From Henricia sp. BOLD:AAB3569 (Eukaryota > Echinodermata > Asteroidea > Spinulosida > Echinasteridae): a stretch of DNA of 64,000 nucleotides. Shown one piece after another: positions 61,499 to 64,000 of the stretch. Below the pieces are notes generated by a model. It had not been told where the DNA came from and searched no databases. It saw only the letters and a program-made list of their open reading frames with translations. The translations under genes and the position numbers were made by a program. How positions within the stretch are numbered: the stretch's first letter is position 1; every line of letters starts with the position of its first letter. Location of the stretch: the NCBI GenBank assembly GCA_037783545.1, contig JBBELK010000376.1, positions 310,001 to 374,000 on the forward strand, written 5' to 3'.

Positions 61499-63946
61499 TT
61501 ACAAGTCCATGCGGATGGGTGATTCGGAGCTGCGTCCGCTTCTGGTGACGTAGGGTGGTTTGGCGGGTTTGGTCCTGCTCTCATCCGTTTGGCGGTGACG
61601 AGAATCCTTAGGGGTTTTCTGCCATGGGGTGGTCGGTTCTGGTGGAGGATCCGGGTCTGGGATAGCTACCAATGAGGGTTGCTTGTTGGCGCGATAGGTG
61701 GAGATACGAAGGTGTCGCCGGTTGCGTCGGTATTTGCGACCTTGGTGCTGCACTACGTATGACCTCGGTGCTTCGTGCTGATCAACCACAGTGGCTGGAA
61801 CCCACTGCTTAGCACCTGGAAATGGTGCCATGGTCACAGGGTCTCCGGGTTTCAGTGGAGGCAAGTCATGACTTCCTTTCTTATCGAAGTAGCGTTGCTG
61901 TTTAGCTTTGTCTTGGTTGAATCGGCGTTTTATGTCTGAAGTTTTGTGTACTTTAGGACGAAGCAAGGATCGAGCAGCTGGTAGCTTGTTTCGCGGTCTA
62001 CGACTCATGAGCAACTGCGCCGGTGAGAGGTCACAGCTCGCGAGTGGGGTCGTACGATAGTCAAGCAGTGCGAGGTGTTTATCTGGACATTTCCTCCACA
62101 GCCGCTTCACTGTTTGAACAGCACGCTCAGCTTCCCCGTTAGACTGAGGGTAATGGGGTGAAGAAGTGACGTGAGTGATCTGGTAGTTTTTGCAGAAACT
62201 GTCAAATGCGATGGATGAGTATTGTGGGCCATTGTCAGTGCGCAACTTCTCAGGTATGCCATGCCGACTGAACTGCGACTTTAAGGCATCAATGACTGTT
62301 GCGCTGGTTGTGTCTGTGAGCTTGTCGACTTCAATAAATTTGGAGTAGTAGTCGACGGTTAATAGGTACTGCTGACCTTCAAGCTCGAACATGTCAGATC
62401 CTAGTTCAATCCAAGGAAGATCAGGCACCTTTGTGGGCTTAAGTGTCTCAGCAGGTTGTCGGTTCTGGTACGTGTTACAGGCTTTGCAGCCTTCGACCAG
62501 TTCCTCTACTTGTCGGGTCATTCCAGGCCAAAACGGGGCTTCCCTTGCTCTCTGTTTGCACTTCACAATGCCCAGGTGCGACTCATGGACTAAGGCAAGC
62601 ATGTCGTGTCTCATGCTCGTGGGCACAACGACTTTCATCCCCTTGTATATAATGCCATCAGAGACCGCAAGCTCATCTCTGGCGTTCCAGTACTCGCGCA
62701 CAGAGTGTGGCGCCTCTTGCTTTGTGTCGGGCCAGCCTTTCAGAATGACTGCGTGTAGCTCATTTAGCTCTTCTGCAGTTTTCTTCTGGAACTCTGCATA
62801 TCGGGTTGGCGTCACTGAAATGTAGTCCACCATGTTGACGAAGACTGGTTTGAAATCTGGTTCTGCATCAGGTAGGTTTGCTCTACTCAACAGGTCTCCG
62901 ATCGGGATCTCTTTGCCAGGTTTGTATGTCACTTGCAGATCATATGGCTGAAGCCTCAGGAGCATAGACTGGAGTCTCATGGGAGCCGAAAGGAGGGGTT
63001 TGGAGCAGATAGCTTGCAACGGTTTGTGGTCACTTTCAACGGTTACACTTTTTCCGAAGATGTAGTGATGGAATTTTCTGCATGCATGGACAACTGCAAG
63101 CATTTCTTTTTCTATCTGCGCATACCTGGTTTCTGTGGGAGTTAGGGCTCTAGATGTGTAGGCAACTGGTTTGCCAATCTGAAGGAGAACTCCACCCAAG
63201 GCATAGCTACTGGCATCACATTGTACTGTTGTCTCTTTTCTTACGTCATAGTACGCCAGCACTGGTGCTAAGGTACAAAGCTCCTTGAGCCTGTCAAAGC
63301 TTTCCTGTTGTGGCTTGTCCCAGTGAAATGTCACATCTTTCTTCATCATTTGGCGGAGTGGCTGGTCAACTTCACTTAGGTTTGGAATGAACTTCGCCAA
63401 ATACTGGATGCAACCAAGAAATCTCCGTACATCATCCTTGGTCTGTGGCTCAGGCATCTCTCTCATTGCTTTGACCTTATCGGGGTCTGGCTTTAGTCCG
63501 CTGGCTGTCACAAGGTGACCGACGTACTTGACTTGTGTTTTCTTTATTTGACACTTGTCAAAGTTCAGCTTGAGGTTCCATTGGGTTGTCCGATCAACGA
63601 CGGCCCTCATGACTTCGTCGTGATGCTTTGCGGTCTTTCCTGCAATGAGGATGTCATCCATGATGGCGCGTGCTCCATCTATGCCCTCTAGCATAGTGTC
63701 CATAATGCGTTGGTATATTTCCGGTGCACTTTTGATGCCAAATGGAAGACGTAGCCATCTAAAACGCCCAATTGGTGTATTGAACGTTGTGAGCAGACTC
63801 GACTCATAATCAAGCTCAATTTGCAGAAAGCCAGACTTGGCATCTATGACGGAGAAAACCTTTGCCTCTTGCAAGGATGCCACAACTCCCTCAACTGACG
63901 GGATGGGGTAATGTTCTCGACGAATCGCTTTGTTGAGATCCTTGGG
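61499..63946 (-). CDS. Gypsy pol: reverse transcriptase (part), RNase H, integrase (partial, frameshifted)
   Basis: Open for ~815 codons in one frame; the true start lies upstream, outside the window. Counting from VASLQEAK (codon at 63883): reverse transcriptase with VIDAKSGF (catalytic D14), LPFGIKSAPEIYQR and MDD at 75-77; RNase H with D223 (QCDASS), E260 (EKEML) and D285 (ESDHKPL); integrase zinc finger H433, H436, C466, C469 (CKACN); integrase core D497, D550 (TDNGPQY) and E586, with 35 residues between the last two; then a GPY/F-like C-terminal module (KPGDPVTMAPF...) and a basic tail. Upstream the frame meets TGA at 63947-63949 in the middle of a conserved motif. Confidence 0.92.
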   Translation of the reverse strand, partial: PKDLNKAIRREHYPIPSVEGVVASLQEAKVFSVIDAKSGFLQIELDYESSLLTTFNTPIGRFRWLRLPFGIKSAPEIYQRIMDTMLEGIDGARAIMDDILIAGKTAKHHDEVMRAVVDRTTQWNLKLNFDKCQIKKTQVKYVGHLVTASGLKPDPDKVKAMREMPEPQTKDDVRRFLGCIQYLAKFIPNLSEVDQPLRQMMKKDVTFHWDKPQQESFDRLKELCTLAPVLAYYDVRKETTVQCDASSYALGGVLLQIGKPVAYTSRALTPTETRYAQIEKEMLAVVHACRKFHHYIFGKSVTVESDHKPLQAICSKPLLSAPMRLQSMLLRLQPYDLQVTYKPGKEIPIGDLLSRANLPDAEPDFKPVFVNMVDYISVTPTRYAEFQKKTAEELNELHAVILKGWPDTKQEAPHSVREYWNARDELAVSDGIIYKGMKVVVPTSMRHDMLALVHESHLGIVKCKQRAREAPFWPGMTRQVEELVEGCKACNTYQNRQPAETLKPTKVPDLPWIELGSDMFELEGQQYLLTVDYYSKFIEVDKLTDTTSATVIDALKSQFSRHGIPEKLRTDNGPQYSSIAFDSFCKNYQITHVTSSPHYPQSNGEAERAVQTVKRLWRKCPDKHLALLDYRTTPLASCDLSPAQLLMSRRPRNKLPAARSLLRPKVHKTSDIKRRFNQDKAKQQRYFDKKGSHDLPPLKPGDPVTMAPFPGAKQWVPATVVDQHEAPRSYVVQHQGRKYRRNRRHLRISTYRANKQPSLVAIPDPDPPPEPTTPWQKTPKDSRHRQTDESRTKPAKPPYVTRSGRSSESPIRMDL

Positions 63947-64000
63947 TCAGAACATATCCTCACTTTCTCTTTCTTTACCACTACTACCATGGAGCTTACC
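63944..64000 (-). pseudogene. Gypsy pol, upstream reverse transcriptase segment in shifted frame
   Basis: Reads SSMVVVVKKEKVRICSDP in the frame one base off from the downstream pol. The conserved sequence of this family runs straight from RICSDP into KDLNKAIRREHYPIP, which here lies in the other frame, so one base is missing around 63941-63946 (or miscalled). Confidence 0.75.

Larger units (their letters stand above)
61070..64000 (-). mobile_element. Ty3/gypsy-type LTR retrotransposon, 3' part (continues past the window)
   Basis: Minus-strand order as seen: pol (reverse transcriptase, RNase H, integrase), ~300 bp without a gene, polypurine tract, 3' LTR. It is inserted in the spacer of unit 65 after agctcagtcaagac. 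The 5' LTR, gag, protease and the other target duplication are outside the window. The integrase lying after RNase H marks Ty3/gypsy order. A frameshift in pol suggests a dead copy. Confidence 0.9.

Noticed and set aside
61499-64000. Host gene or endogenous retrovirus with envelope
   Set aside because: Domain order is that of a Ty3/gypsy pol and no envelope frame lies between pol and the polypurine tract.

Overview
The window is animal (metazoan) nuclear DNA made almost entirely of repeats. No bacterial gene or ordinary host protein gene is visible. Three things build it: (1) 65 tandem copies of a ~706-bp unit, each carrying on the minus strand a complete ~301-nt SRP (7SL) RNA gene and, ~90 bp upstream of it, an 81-nt tRNA-Leu(UAA)-like gene; (2) three copies of a Tx1-clade (L1-group) non-LTR retrotransposon on the plus strand, all joined to the array at exactly the same base of the unit; (3) the 3' part of a Ty3/gypsy-type LTR retrotransposon that closes the array on the right. 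The SRP RNA has the animal layout (Alu domain with the UGUAAU turn, helix 6 GGAG loop, helix 8 GAAA loop with AGCAG) and is close to vertebrate 7SL in the S domain. With these element types this suggests an invertebrate animal, possibly a deuterostome; the species cannot be named from sequence alone.

Layout: 1-1170, 3' end of LINE copy A. 1171-1895, one array unit. 1896-8904, full LINE copy B with intact ORF1 and ORF2. 8905-27293, 26 units. 27294-34272, full LINE copy C with intact ORFs. 34273-61069, 38 units, the last short by a few bases. 61070-64000, gypsy element on the minus strand: 112-bp LTR, polypurine tract, then RNase H/integrase/reverse transcriptase with a frameshift near 63943.

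Reading the unit on the minus strand: tRNA-like gene, T-run, SRP RNA gene, T-run, ~235-bp spacer, next tRNA-like gene. The LINE target lies in the spacer ~55-75 bp beyond the SRP RNA 3' end and ~160 bp upstream of the next tRNA-like gene, so insertion breaks neither gene. A 20-bp target duplication (tctttgtgccaacccaaagg) flanks copies B and C, and copy A ends at the same base. This is the behaviour of a site-specific LINE using a multicopy small-RNA array as a safe landing site, comparable to known elements of 28S rDNA, 5S rDNA or U2 snRNA arrays. An SRP RNA/tRNA array as target is, as far as I know, undescribed, but I could not search any database.

The tRNA-like gene keeps A and B boxes but has a broken D stem in every copy, and in 45 of 65 copies a B-box/T-stem change. 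It may therefore be kept as a pol III promoter or insulator for SRP RNA rather than as a tRNA. Units fall into two main variants (called C and T here after one B-box base), plus chimeras and multi-unit duplications typical of unequal exchange and gene conversion. Unit numbers 1-65 used below run left to right.
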